The notes beneath the pieces were generated by a model, which saw nothing but the letters and a program-made list of their open reading frames with translations, had not been told where the DNA came from and searched no databases. Below, piece after piece: positions 21,116 to 33,621 of a stretch of DNA of 64,000 bases. Numbering within the stretch: the first letter of the stretch is position 1; every line of letters starts with the position of its first letter. The DNA lies in contig MU266387.1 in the NCBI GenBank assembly GCA_021014945.1, positions 1 through 64,000 on the forward strand, in the 5' to 3' direction. The stretch comes from Leucogyrophana mollusca. Its lineage: Eukaryota > Basidiomycota > Agaricomycetes > Boletales. Both the position numbers and the translations under genes were made by a program.

Positions 21116-24100
21116 TTACTGCTGGATAAACTACAACAGCAGTCAGCGCGAGCGTTCCCCGGTCGGAGAGGGCGCATCAGACTCACCACCTCTGCTGCTG
21201 TTTCCGGGATATTAGATATACCTCCTAATTTCGCGGCCTCTGGGCCGCTAATCAAACTGATACAGCGACCTAGCTTCTGCACTTCCGACCAGAATTCTTG
21301 GTTGCCGGGTTCAGACAGACAGGATTCCTTTAAGTCGCGCAAAAAGCTGAATACGAATAATTCAGCATAAAACACAAGCAAGGGGGAGAAATCGAACGCA
21401 CGCATTCCATGCATCAATTTCGTCCTCCTTCGGTGCAGTCAGCGCCTCATCAAGCAGACCAAAAGAGAGCTTGCCTTGAGCGACACGTCTCTCAGTGTCT
21501 CCATACACTCCAGAAGTTCGCCATATCTCCTCGAGGAGAACGGCTTCATAACGATTTCCTTGATCACAACTCCGAGGTCCTCAACAGCCTTTGTCACCAC
21601 GTCACCTTGCGCGATGTTCTTCTTGAAATCACGGAGTGGATATGTCGTGCCGATAATTCGTCCTGGTGCACGGCCTGGTTCCACTTGGGGTGATAGAGAT
21701 CTGGCGGGAGTGGGTAGGGGGTGGTTGCTTGGCCCGGGTTTTTTGGCAAGGAGAAGCTCCTCCTCTTCCTCCTCTTCAGTTTCGGTGTCGCTGTCTGCGG
21801 CTGGTTTGGACGGCGCAGGGGTGCGTGGGGCCGCGATTGCTTGCGAGGAGCTCTGAGGATGTGTTCGTTTCGGGGCTTTCAGGTCGAGGAGAAGCATTTC
21901 CTCGTCCTCGTCTCGTGCGCGGGCGTGTCCGTCTTTGCGTGGTTTAGCGACTTTTCTAGGGACTAGGCGAAGAGGTAAAATGTATTTGATCGAGTGAGTG
22001 AATGGGCGATCGGAGAAGAATATTACTTACCCTCTTTGATTTTGAACACTTGCTTGCATTCCTCAACCGCGTCCCGTGCTCGCTTCACGACTCGTTTCGG
22101 GGGCTCCAGGTACTTTAGCAGCTCGGGATGAGGTGGATTGAGGGGGTTAGTAACAATGTCGTTCACGACGGCGCTGTGAAACAAGGCTTGTTTCGTTCTG
22201 TGAATTGCGGGGTTGTACGACAGGCGCGTATCAAACCATGGTTCGCGATTCCTGGGCGAACACTCACGATGAGGCCGTATACACGCGAGGGAGTGATGTA
22301 CGTACCCTTCTTCATCCTTCTCCCCGGCTTCCATGAGGTCCATGGCGTCAACGAACTTATCCATCGCATCCATTTGCTCGTCGGTAGGTATATAGGGATG
22401 TTTCGTGATCGACTCCCCTTTCTTGGACACGAGGTGCGAGAGAGAGGCAAAGGTGTACTTCCGCACGTCATCTGCAAAGGGCATCTAGATAGACGCACAG
22501 ACAAAGTTAATCAATTCATAGGGAGTGACTGAATGGTCGGCATATGGAAAGTATACCTGCACCCAAAGAAGGCAGTCGATCTTCTCGAACATGCTTGGTG
22601 CTAAGACACCCATCTTGGGATCCATACCGTCTTTTGATACCCATCGTGCAATCGCCATGACGTCTTTTTCGTACATTGCTTGCACGATTGACGATAAGGC
22701 GACTTGCTGTTGTGGCGACCCGGGATCGGCCCATATGTACTGCACTTCGCCCATGGATAATTCACGACGGAACTGGGGGGTAAGAGTGAATATAGCTACT
22801 GATGATGGGAGTTATAACTTGCATTCTTGGCATGGAAAAAACCACATATGTCAATGCCCTTCCGGGTCGGGAGTCGAGGAAACTGGCCATCCGGACAGGG
22901 CGCGTATGTGGAGCCATACTTGAAGCCCCTGATTAGTTGTTCTTTCTCCACTTTCTCCAGGTTATCATTTTTCCGACCTGCTGCCTCGGACCCCTCTTCG
23001 TCTTCGCTATTGGCATCGTCGTCGTCATCATGCGATCCGCGGTCGATATAATACTCCGTGCGCATCTTTAGCTCCGCAAAGAAGGTTTTGGACTCCTCTT
23101 CGTCCTCTCCTCCCATGGATATGTCTTCTCCGTGTTCTCGACTACTGAATTTCTTCCAGCTTTTCGGGCGAGCGAGGGCCGTGCACTTCGTTGCTTTCAC
23201 TGCTACTTCGATGGCCTCGTCCGGGCGCACATCGACGTCGCCGAGGCGGATGACGGTGGCCATGAGGGCAGACTTTACCTGCTTGATGTCGGGGCGACTT
23301 ATTTCCTGCAGTGCGTACGCACACGTCCCCACGATGCCGTTTTCCAGAGCATCGGTGAGTTTGTGATAGAAGGCCTCGTTCTCACTCTGGAAACCACAGT
23401 CAGAATTATCCAGAACGCGCGGTAGAAAGAGAAGATGACCTTTATATTTGACTTTTCTTCTTCATGAAAGGGAAATTCGTCGTCGTCAAAGTCAACACCC
23501 CTGTTGGTTGCACATTTAGCTACCTTTGAGGCATAGGTGCAGACAGCTTACACGACTGTAAGAGCGATGTCAAGAGCATTCATTTTATTGACAGTTGCCT
23601 CCCAATCCTCGATTTCGATAGGGTTCTCTCCATCGGTAAGTATGATGATTCTACGGGTCCATGATTTCTTCTTTGCAAGATAGACATCTTGAGTCTCAAT
23701 ACCGACGATCAGGGCATCAACGGCTAGCTAGTCGCTGAGTACCTTCACAATTCGACGTGGGGCTGTACTTACGATCGCCTGCAACTTCGGAGGGTTTGAG
23801 GGCGTCGAGCTTTGCTAATGTGCCCGAGTTTGGCTGTGCGACAGGAATGTACTCGCAGACGTGTTCATATCCACCGCTCTTTTCGCTGATAATATTGTCG
23901 GTTTCTGTTGAACGGCCATACATCAGTCGGGGACATGTGGCGTTTGCGTCGAGAAGCACCTTCGGACCCAAAGAGAATGACTCCACATTGGTCAGTTTTT
24001 CGACCATTGAAGATCTGGCGACGAGTGAGATGATAAGCCGTCGGGGATGACTTGTGGAACTACCATTTCTTGAATCTTCAGCTTAACAAATTGTAAGGAC

Positions 24101-24292
24101 CATTCAAGATTGGTCATGTGGGCCGTTCTCTCCTCGCCATTCGGTGCAGGGGGTAATTCGACGGTTCTTGTTTTCCCCATCGACGGAGATACGTCGACGA
24201 GGAACATTGTGACGGTGTACTGATTTGAACGTTTCAGCGCCCCCATTCTTTGCGTTTATGTGACTACTTACTCCTGCTCGTTCTGCGGGCAT
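21116..24292 (-). CDS. KU80: Ku80 subunit of the DNA end-binding Ku heterodimer
   Basis: About 821 aa from 14 exons: 24292-24272, 24219-24064, 24014-23960, 23904-23773, 23723-23552, 23500-23440, 23386-22823, 22772-22557, 22484-22306, 22251-22031, 21962-21475, 21427-21402, 21346-21187 and 21130-21116. Ku80 with Ku70 binds DNA ends for non-homologous end joining and telomere maintenance. Seen: N-terminal vWA domain (TMFLVDVSPSMG, FNGRKTDQCGVILFGSE, IIILTDGENP), the Ku core (GFKYGSTYAPCPDG, FFHAKNFRRELSMGEVQYIW) and the C-terminal domain (EDEIDAWNAFLRDLKESC). Two introns, after FFHAKN and after RDVSLK, need GC donors (GCAAGT and GCAAGC). The intron at 22305-22252 is 54 nt and in frame, so retention would add 18 residues. 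The last exon (VFIQQ end) is the least certain. Confidence 0.92.
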
Positions 24293-24515
24293 GGTGGTAG
24301 AAGTCAAGACGCGTCAATTAGGGCGCGATCATGTGACCGTGACTTGTGTGTCACAAGTGACATGGTATCCCACGCCACCTTGAGGACGGATGCTTAGTCA
24401 GGATTATTGGCTTGCTGTGTTTCTTCTTTGCCTCCCACACGCGAACGGGTCTTGTTTGCAAGGCGACGCCGAACGCGACTGATTTCTTTTCCGCCACAGC
24501 GCCCAAGCAACGGCC
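24293..24515. promoter_or_regulatory. Divergent KU80/STH1 promoter
   Basis: 223 bp between the two start codons, with a CCAAT-box-like ATTGG near 24405. It must serve both a repair gene and a chromatin-remodeller gene. Confidence 0.55.
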
Positions 24516-27500
24516 ATGGCGGGCCCAATGCCCGTACAAAATATTGCTCTGCAGAATGTATATCAGAACGGAACCCAGCAGTCTGCTCATAACATCACAC
24601 AGCCTCCCACCCATCTTAATAACTCTAGGCAATTAACCAACGAAGCCCGAATTCGTATGCTCTACAGTGTATGTCGATCACATGCTTACACCCATACTTC
24701 ATTTCTAACAACCCTCTTTAGCGAGCAAAGGAACTCAAACAGAACGGCCACACTCCCGAAACATCGCCTGAGTTGCTTCAGATTGTCAAGTATATCACCG
24801 CTTTTCAGAATGCCCAGGCTCAAGGTAGGTGCTGTCCTTGCATAGTTATCCACTCGATGCTCACCCGTACAAGGTAAACCGCAGAACTCTGACCAGCACT
24901 CTGCAGAACAACCAACGGGTCTCAATGGCCATGGCCCCTCTGCCTCAGATCTAGTCCTCAACGGCGGCGCCATGAACGGACAGTCTATCACGTCCGGGCC
25001 TTTGCCAACTCAACCAATTCCTGGCCCTTCCACCACTCCCGTCTCCTTCACTGCAGACCAGATCAACGCTCTTCGTGCGCAAATTATGGCATTCAAGCTT
25101 ATCTCTCGTGGAAACCCCATACCTGACCACATACAGCAAGCTATACGAGTCCAGAACACCGCCATTCCTGACCTCGAAAAGATTATTCAAGGTCCAGACG
25201 TTAATGCTAGGATAGTAGATAGCGCCGTCAAGGTGCAAAAGGGTGCGTTTGGCCCGACACCAGCTACTAACGGGGACGACGCCCCCGCACCAGACGCTGT
25301 GAAGGATGGTGAACAAGTGTCCTCAATAAATGCCGCTGACCTGCCGAAAGGTCCCTTCTTGGAAGAGGACGTTAATTCTGGCGTCTACCCCTACAATGCT
25401 TTCCGACATCCGTTTACACATCTTGAGCGACCGTCGGACATGGACCCCTCCAAATTCGCTACTCGTCTACAACGTCTTCTCATACCATCCATCACTCCAC
25501 CAGGTCTCGATGTCCACCAGATCATCAACGAGCGTGACCGCTTCATCGAAGCCCGCGTCCAACAGCGAATACGGGAACTCGAAGCCATGCCTGCCACAAT
25601 GGGTGATGGCGGTTTCGAGTCAGTGTTGGACGATATGCTTGGGCACCAGAAGGAAGAGGATACACCACGCGCCGAAGAAGATTCGAGGGCACTTTCACAT
25701 CCTAGCCCCAACGCCCATGGCAAACTTCGAGCCGTGATTGAGCTGAAATCTCTACGAGTATTGGACAAACAGCGTGCACTCCGTGCCCTCGTCGCCGAGC
25801 GTCTCATCCAGGGAACTCTCCTTCCTCTGAATCGCGCCGACTTCCGTCGTACAAGAAAACCCACCCTTCGGGATGCGCGCATGACAGAGCAAATGGAGCG
25901 CAAACAACGAATAGATCGTGAGCGGCGTGCGAAACACAAGCACGTCGAGCAGCTTGGTGTCATCTGCGCCCATGGCAAAGAGGTCATCGCCGTCAACAGG
26001 TCTTCGCAAGACCGCGTCCTCAAAATCGGGCGCTCCATCCTTTCTTTCCACGCCTTCACTGAGAAGGAAGAACAGAAGCGCATCGAACGGATCTCGAAGG
26101 AACGTTTGAAGGCCCTGAAAGCCGATGATGAGGAGGCGTATATGAAGCTCATCGACACGGCGAAGGATACCCGTATCACCCATCTTCTCAGACAGACAGA
26201 CTCTTACTTGGACTCTCTTGCTCAAGCTGTCGTCGCGCAGCAGAACGAAGGTGGTCGCGAGGAGATTAACTTTGACACCGAGGATGGACCTGCCAACGAG
26301 GCGACTTTTGGTGCCCAAATCATTTCCGAACTACAAGATGAAAAGGGCAAAGTCGATTACTATGGTATTGCGCATAGGATCTCTGAGAAGATCACTAAGC
26401 AACCGTCGCTGTTGGTCGGTGGTACGCTCAAGGACTATCAACTCAAGGGCTTGCAATGGATGGTCAGCTTGTACAATAACAAGCTTAATGGTATTCTTGC
26501 AGATGAGATGGTACGTCCTTGACGTTGGTCTTCAGTATCATTTCTAATTCGTGACGGCTTTAGGGTCTCGGAAAGACCATCCAGACGATCTCCCTGGTCA
26601 CCTTCCTCATTGAGGTGAAGAAGCAGCGCGGGCCATACCTTGTCATCGTCCCGCTATCTACTATGACTAACTGGTCGGGCGAGTTCGCCAAGTGGGCCCC
26701 AGGAGTGAAGATGATTGCCTACAAGGGCAATCCCGCTCAGCGACGGATGTTGCAAGGAGAACTACGCATGGGTCAGTTCCAAGTTTTACTCACGACATAC
26801 GAGTATATCATCAAGGACCGCCCGATTCTCAGCAAGCTTAAGTGGGTGCATATGATCATCGGTACGTTGCGTTGCCTTATTCAGAGATGACCTCCATGAC
26901 TTACTTCACCTACAGACGAGGGCCATCGCATGAAGAATACGCGGAGTAAACTTGCGCAAACGCTTGCTCAGTATTACCACTGCCGCTACCGCCTTATCCT
27001 CACTGGTACACCCCTCCAGAACAACCTTCCGGAGCTGTGGGCCCTCCTCAATTTCGTGCTCCCGAAGGTCTTCAACTCCGTGAAGTCGTTTGACGAGTGG
27101 TTTAACACGCCGTTTGCAAACTCGGGAACGGGAGACAAGATCGAGCTGAACGAAGAAGAGGCTTTGCTTATCATTCGGCGGTTACATAAGGTCCTTCGGC
27201 CGTTCTTGCTACGTCGTTTGAAGAAAGACGTCGAGAGTGAGCTGCCGGATAAGGTCGAGAAAGTCATCAAGGTCAGAATGAGTGCACTGCAGTCGCAACT
27301 GTACAAGCAGATGAAGAAACACAAGATGATTGCTGACGGGAAGGACAACAAAGGGTACGTTGACTGAATGTCCCTGTGCAAGAGTTCTCTCTCACTCCCG
27401 CCTTACAGAAAATCAGGTGGCGTAAAGGGTCTTAGCAATGAGCTCATGCAGCTACGGAAGATATGTCAACACCCCTTCTTGTTCGAGAGCGTCGAGGACA

Positions 27501-29609
27501 AGGTCAACCCTGGTGGGCTCATTGACGACAAGCTCATCAGGTCGTCCGGTAAACTAGAGCTGTTGGCTCGCATTCTGCCCAAATTCTTCGCCACTGGTCA
27601 CAGAGTATGTAGACGAGCGACGCTCGTCTTTTGCTGTAAACTTACTGGCTTTGCTGTGCAGATCCTCATCTTCTTCCAAATGACGAAAGTCATGGACATT
27701 ATGGAAGATTTCTTGAAGATGATGAATTGGAAATACCTACGACTTGATGGTGGCACGAAGACGGAAGAGCGAGCGACACACGTTCAACAGTTCAACGCGA
27801 AGGATTCTGAGTACCTCGTCTTCATTCTGTCAACCAGAGCTGGTGGTTTGGGTTTGAATTTGCAGACTGCCGACACTGTCATCATGTACGTCTCACGCCC
27901 TGACCCAGTGAGTGCAGTCACTGACCTTCTTATACAACAGCTTCGACAGTGACTGGTAGGCGCTGCCTTATCCCACCTTTGCTAGGATGCTGACGCTGAG
28001 ATGTGAACAGGAATCCACATGCCGATCTCCAAGCTCAGGATCGAGCGCATCGTATTGGACAGACCAAGGCCGTCCGTATTTTACGTTTCATCACTGAGAA
28101 GAGCGTGGAGGAAGCAATGTACGCCCGCGCTCGATACAAGCTTGACATCGACGACAAAGTCATCCAAGCCGGCCGATTCGACAACAAGTCGACGCAGGAA
28201 GAACAGGAGGAGTTCCTGGTGAGTCATTGTCAGTGAGCTTGACCTACATATGGCTGAGTGTCTCCTGCGTCAAAGCGATCTATCTTGGAAGCCGATCAGG
28301 AAGAGGAGAATGAGGAGGCCGGGGACATGAATGACGATGAGCTCAACGAGATGCTGGCACGAAATGACGAGGAGGCTAATATCTTCCGCGACATGGATAT
28401 CAAGCGCGAACGTGACGCTCTGGAGGCCTGGCGGGCAGCGGGCAAGCGAGGAAAGCCCCCACAAGGCCTCATGCAACTCGACGAACTGCCAGAATGCTAC
28501 CAGACTGACGAACCGTTTGAGGTGCAGGAAGTTGACGATGTTGTGGAAGGCAGAGGCCAGCGTCGTCGCACCGTCGTCAACTATACTGACGGTCTCAGCG
28601 ATGAGCAGTGGGCTATGGTAAGTTGTCTTGGTTAGTACATGCAGAGCACAGCGCTGATTTGCACAAAGGCTGTGGAGGATGGTGAAGACCTACAAGAGCT
28701 TGCCGACCGCGCACGGGGCAAGAAGGAGAGACGAGCGGCCAATAAGCTATTGAAAGATGTCGATACTCCCGGTCGAAGTACTCCTGCCTCCGAAAGCGAA
28801 AGTCGTGGGCGCAAAGGCAAGAAGGGCAAGGCCAAGATGGCCGCACCAGATTTTGAGTCCATGCCGACCGGCAAGAGAAAGCGTGGCGTGAAGTCTGTTT
28901 CTGTCACTCCATCACTGAACGAGGAAGACGATGACGAACGTGACACGGTGAGTATGGTCACTAATAGGCATAAGCTAATCACTCACTTGCACGTGTTTAG
29001 AAACGTCGCAAAACCAAGCAAAACGACATCACTCCTGCGGTTAAAGAAAAGTTAAAGAAAGTCTTCAACGAATGTCACAAAGCCATCCTTGCGTGTACAG
29101 ACGAGAATGGCCGACTGCGTTGCGACATGTTCCGTGATCCTCCTCACAGAAGGGTGAGCATGCACTTATATATCTATTGCAGAGCGATGCTGACTCAACC
29201 TGATCAGGACTACCCTGATTACTACCAGGTAATCACACAGCCTATTGCCCTCTCGACTCTGAAGAAGCGTGCGAACTCGGGATATTACAAGAGCATCACG
29301 CAATACAAAGAAGACTGGGATCTTATGTTCAATAACGCGCGGACATACAACCAGGAGGGCTCGTGGGTCTATATAGACGCAGAAGAGATGGAGAAGGTAT
29401 TCTATTCCACTCTGGACCGGGTGTCAAGAGGATCAGGGCTTCCGGGAGCTGCTCCCGCCGCGGGGTCAGCATCTGCATCAGGATCCTACGACTCAGCTTT
29501 GACACCCATGGACGAGGATGAGCGGCCGCAGCGCGGTAGAGCTCGGAGTGCTGGTCGGAAGCAGATTATCAGCGACGACGAGTATTTGACGCCGAGCGAC
29601 GAGGAGTAG
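24516..29609 (+). CDS. STH1: SNF2-family chromatin remodeller ATPase (Sth1/Snf2/Brg1 type)
   Basis: A protein of 1482 aa from 13 exons: 24516-24668, 24722-24824, 24874-26510, 26564-26861, 26916-27354, 27409-27604, 27662-27885, 27941-27955, 28011-28218, 28276-28617, 28669-28947, 29001-29153 and 29208-29609. It is the motor of a RSC/SWI-SNF complex, which slides or evicts nucleosomes. Domains in order: QLQ-like block near 150-180 ([18 protein letters not shown]), HSA helix ~420-460, ATPase lobe 1 ([20 protein letters not shown]), lobe 2 ([36 protein letters not shown]), SnAC region, and one C-terminal bromodomain ([13 protein letters not shown]...ARTYNQEGS). Exon 8 is 15 nt (FDSDW). Whether it is the Sth1 or Snf2 orthologue cannot be settled here; no AT hook was seen. 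Confidence 0.93.
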
Positions 29610-29790
29610 ATGTTCATTCTTGTTGTATTTCGTGTATTTTTTCACCCTTCTATTCGTTTTTATCATGCATGCAAAGCAAATAATCATCAAGTTACCATAT
29701 ACAATAAGGAGAAGGAAGGAGAGTATCGCAGTCTAACTCACAACCAACCATAATGGTACAAAAGATTCCTGTAAGACGACACCGAGAGCC

Positions 29791-31830
29791 CTACTTCGCC
29801 TGTGACGTTTGCTGCTGCATCTGCATCTGTTTGGCCTTGAACCTCTCCAGTATATGATGTATGCCTTGTGGCTCTAGCACTACTTTCGTGCCATCGCACC
29901 GTGCCTTCTTTGTGAATTCCGTACATAGTTCATTAATATCGGCATCCTGTGATAATCAGGTCAGACGCGAATCCCTTTCCACACTCGCGATCCTCACCTT
30001 GAAATGAGGATTTGATGTTATAGTTCGCCAAGCCTTTAGCACCTCGATGTTCTCTGGCCTCTGTTCGGTTCTGGGGAAATTCGTTCCCTCGCATGCAACA
30101 ATATTCCCTTGCGCATCGGTCACTTTGCGCAGTGAAGGAGCATTGCTACCACGAGTGAACGGTGACTCTCCCGACTCGGCAATGATCCTCTCGGCCTCCT
30201 CTCTAGTTGTCGGGCACCCGTTCCAGGGACGTTGTTCTGAAGATTCAGATGCCGACGGCGGGCTGTCTTCTGACCGCGACATCGTCCAGCTGAACGGGCT
30301 CTGTCCGTTGGACGTGCTGGCGGAGGACGGCGGTGAAAGTGAGTTCGGTGGCGACGTCACGTTCTTTTGCGAGGAGGGTATCGAGTTATGTGATGAGGGT
30401 ATCTGTGGTGAATGCCCATTCGCGTGCGACACGGGGCTTAGACCTCCATTACCCGGGCTCTTCATGAGCACAGAGAAATCGAGGGGACCTTGGTTGCCCA
30501 GGTAGTTCCCTCCGAATAACTCGTCCAGATGATGCGTAAAGTCCGTCTGTCCAGACGACTGGCCGAAATCAGGCGAAGTCTGTGTTGGCCACTGATTTAG
30601 CGGCGGTGAAGAGGGGAAGGTGAAGTTGAACAGGTTCATGTCATTACTGCTATTGCTATTGCCAGTGGTGCCACTGCCGTCAGGTGAGTCGGCAAAGGAC
30701 ATGAACAGGGGATTAGTTGCGATAGTCTTATATTGTGTCTTTGGAGGTAGTGCGTATTGACCGTATGGAGAAGAGGAATAGTCCACTTGCATGGGTCCAT
30801 CGGTCGGCGTTTCATCTAGGACATTAAGCATCGATGGATCGAAAGTAGTCAAGGCACTCCAGTCGATGTCACCGAAGCCAGGCGGCTTCGGTGAGGAGGT
30901 GGTGTTCGTAGGCGACGTAGTCGGGGGTGCACCGAAGAAACTGAATGAAGACTGTGGGATACTTGATGAAGGACTAGATGAAGAAGCGTGCGGCAACGTC
31001 GTAGTTTCCACCGGCTTGGGAACGGCAAATGTGAACTGCGCCTCCTTCAAGGCAAGATTTTCCTGTTGTAGTCGTGCGAGTAGATCACGGAGGTTTCCAT
31101 TTTCCGCCAATGCTTCCTCGTTCTTCGACTCCAAAGCGGCTACCTTGTCTTCCAACTAAAGCGCATTTGAGAACGCAACAGGGGAGATTGAGGGCGGTCA
31201 ACTCACGTCCTTGACATGCTTCTCTTTCCGTTCTCGGAAAGCTCTCTGAGCAGCTCGGTTCTGTTCTTTACGCTTGAGCAAACGAGTTTCATCCTGCAAC
31301 AACTATGTTTGTGTTCAATTCATAAAAATGTGGTGATCATTTACCTGTCCGTTCCCGGTCGACTTGCGCCTAGAGGACCCCTTTCTTCCTGACGAAGAGT
31401 CGTCGGCTGGTAAAAACGATAAGAATAAATCTCACAATATCAACATGGTCAACAAACCAGTATGTGCAGTCTTTGAGCTCGGACCCTCATCCATAGTGTC
31501 GTCATCACTAGCCTTCCGTTTGAGTCCAGACTCCTCATTGTCGTTGTTACCACGGGAGTAAGTGGACTGTCTCCGAGATAGGGAATCGTTATTACTGGGT
31601 GGACTGGGGCTACTGTCTTCGGACGGAGGAGATAGACCCTGTAAGGGCAAGTTTTGAATGCTTTGGGGGTTGACGCCCCCCTCGGTCTGACCAGATCCGT
31701 TCACGGGAGTGATTGAGCTCTGGTATTGCTTGTGAAGGAGAGCAAGAAAGTCGTCGTCTGCTAGTCTTGAGAACTGGGATGGGGTCTGTGTTAGATCCCA
31801 GAGAGAATCTATGCTGCCAGGAAACTCCAT
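29791..31830 (-). CDS. AP-1-like bZIP transcription factor (Yap1/Pap1 type)
   Basis: A protein of 611 aa from exons 31830-31458, 31406-31345, 31293-31207, 31155-29998 and 29946-29791. These factors activate oxidative-stress and detoxification genes; nuclear export is blocked when C-terminal cysteines oxidise. The basic region QNRAAQRAFRERKEKHVKDL is the Pap1-type signature, followed by a leucine zipper (LEDKVAALESKNEEALAENG). The middle is Ser/Pro/Asn-rich. Two Cys sit in the n-CRD-like part (WNGCPTTREEAERI; IVACEGTNFP) and two in the C-terminal CRD (DINELCTEFTKKARCDGTKV), which overlaps the expected export signal. The start MEFPGSIDSLWDL is the first Met with typical N-terminal sequence; an in-frame Met 16 codons upstream exists. 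Confidence 0.93.
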
Positions 31831-33621
31831 GGATAGTATTGTATTACAAAGCCGGCGCAGGGGTGGGTGAGTCGGCACGCTTGCTCAGCGTTGCGTGCAA
31901 TGACAAAGGCCGCGAAAGCTGACAGGAAGAAAGAGTACAAATCCCTCGTAATGGGATTGCGATACAAACGAGCTAAAAAGTTGAGAAGTAGTAGATGAAT
32001 GGCGAATGGCGGTGATCCTGGTAAAGCGCAAGATTGCAGGGTCTACAATCGTATGACAAAGCCACTCCTGTGTCCTCGATTTACAGTTATTTACCACTTA
32101 GTTTTCACTTGATTATTTTATTTAATGCTTATGCCGACGGCGGCATGGACTACTCGTCACGGATAAGGGGGTTAGCCAAGTCAAATGAAGGGCCATGAGT
32201 GCTGACCTGTGATCCGCTTTGCTCGCCGACGATCATCGTTTGATAACAATTTGGCTTCGAACACTGTATACTCGAGCACGATGGGGTTACTTTCTGATGC
32301 GATATATCCTCCCTGGGAACGCATATCACAGTCCGACCGGATCCGCAGCCTCCACCCGTCGATATGACTCGTGAGCCGCCATGTTTCGGACATCATCCGA
32401 TGTGCCACTTGCGTTCAAGGCCTCGTCATCCATGCCGGCCGTCGTTGGGTTAAAACTCTCCACCCACGCAGGCGACCGACTCAGACTTGAAGCACCTGAT
32501 TCCAGTTACGACCCGAGCTCATCACTTTCGCCAACAACGATCAGAAGATCCTGTCCATGCGGACGTCAGGGCCGACACGAACAGTGAAACACGAGCCACT
32601 TCCACTTACATATTTATGGGACGACGTGGAATCCAACGTCAAGCGCGACGTTTTGTTGACGTGTAGCGGGTCAATGTTGTCCATCGGCATCTAAGGTGGG
32701 GTACTTGGGGTGGCGACTGAATTCTAGCAACAGTTTTGGAAATTCACCCCAAACAATCGCAGCGGCACAGGGGCTCGTTGTGATGTCCATCTACCGCACT
32801 TGGTGATCGGACATTTGCGCAACGCGACTCCGATACGGCGGATCAACTGGTGATTCAATCATTGTGCCATCTGTGCGGCGCATTGTAGCACGGGTCGGAT
32901 GAGGACGGGGTTGGTGGATTCGTGGCGTCTTACATTGCGCCTAACGCTGGCTAGACTCCGTTGCAACCTCGGCCCACCGTTAGGACCGCGGGGTACAGCC
33001 AATGAGCCAGGGGTTGCGTCCCTTGCTATGATCGCTGTCCCTGGCTGTGCGACCGTGTAGGTTAATGAGAGTACCGTTGTCCTCAATGCCGCACAACTAG
33101 CAGACAGCAAGGCGTGGATATGGCAAGACCGAAGGCCGCCATGTTTATTCTTGCCTGCGGTATTAATCGTCGACGATGACTGCGGTGAGGATCCGATCTC
33201 CACCGCCAGCTCAGAGACGGGCTTAAGCCTGTCCTCCTGCGTGTCTGCTTTACAATCCGTGGTATACAGCTGTCTTAGACGCTATCGCTATCCGAGTACA
33301 GAGTTCTCCACATCGGGCCCAAGTACTGTTTCGATGAAGTACACCAGCTCAAGCATGGATGGATTACGCACCACAAGAAGGATACTCTAGCGGATGGTCT
33401 TCAGCTCTATCTACATAGTACTCGGAATGCAGCCCCTAATATAATATGATCCATCGTATACATATTGCGTGAAAATCGCCTGATGCAAAATGCCGAAACG
33501 AAACGAGACGAAATGAAAGGATATACAGCAAGTAGAATAGGTGCGGCGGTCATGGGTAGATAGATTTATAGAAAGGTGACGACACGACGATGATCAAAAT
33601 CACTAGACCGCAGTCGGTTAG
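31831..33621. promoter_or_regulatory. Long upstream region of the bZIP gene
   Basis: 1.8 kb without a recognised gene between the bZIP start and the 3' end of ERF4. Only short unrelated ORFs occur, in all frames. An inverted pair TTGGGGTG (32705-32712) / CACCCCAA (32744-32751) and a nearby GGTGGGGTAC resemble stress-response (AGGGG/CCCCT) sites. Most of this is probably the bZIP promoter and 5' UTR. Confidence 0.4.

Noticed and set aside
20896..21189. Read-through C-terminus of KU80 extending into SRP68
   Set aside because: The open frame past EVV is not conserved-looking; a GTGAGT donor at the end of the conserved domain and a short final exon explain the gene better.
32705..32751. TTGGGGTG...CACCCCAA as an attachment site or transposon end
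   Set aside because: Only 8-bp arms with a 31-bp gap and no second copy; better seen as possible regulatory sites.
33151..33390. 79-aa plus-strand ORF in the bZIP upstream region
   Set aside because: No family, no splice context; short ORFs of this size occur by chance in all frames.
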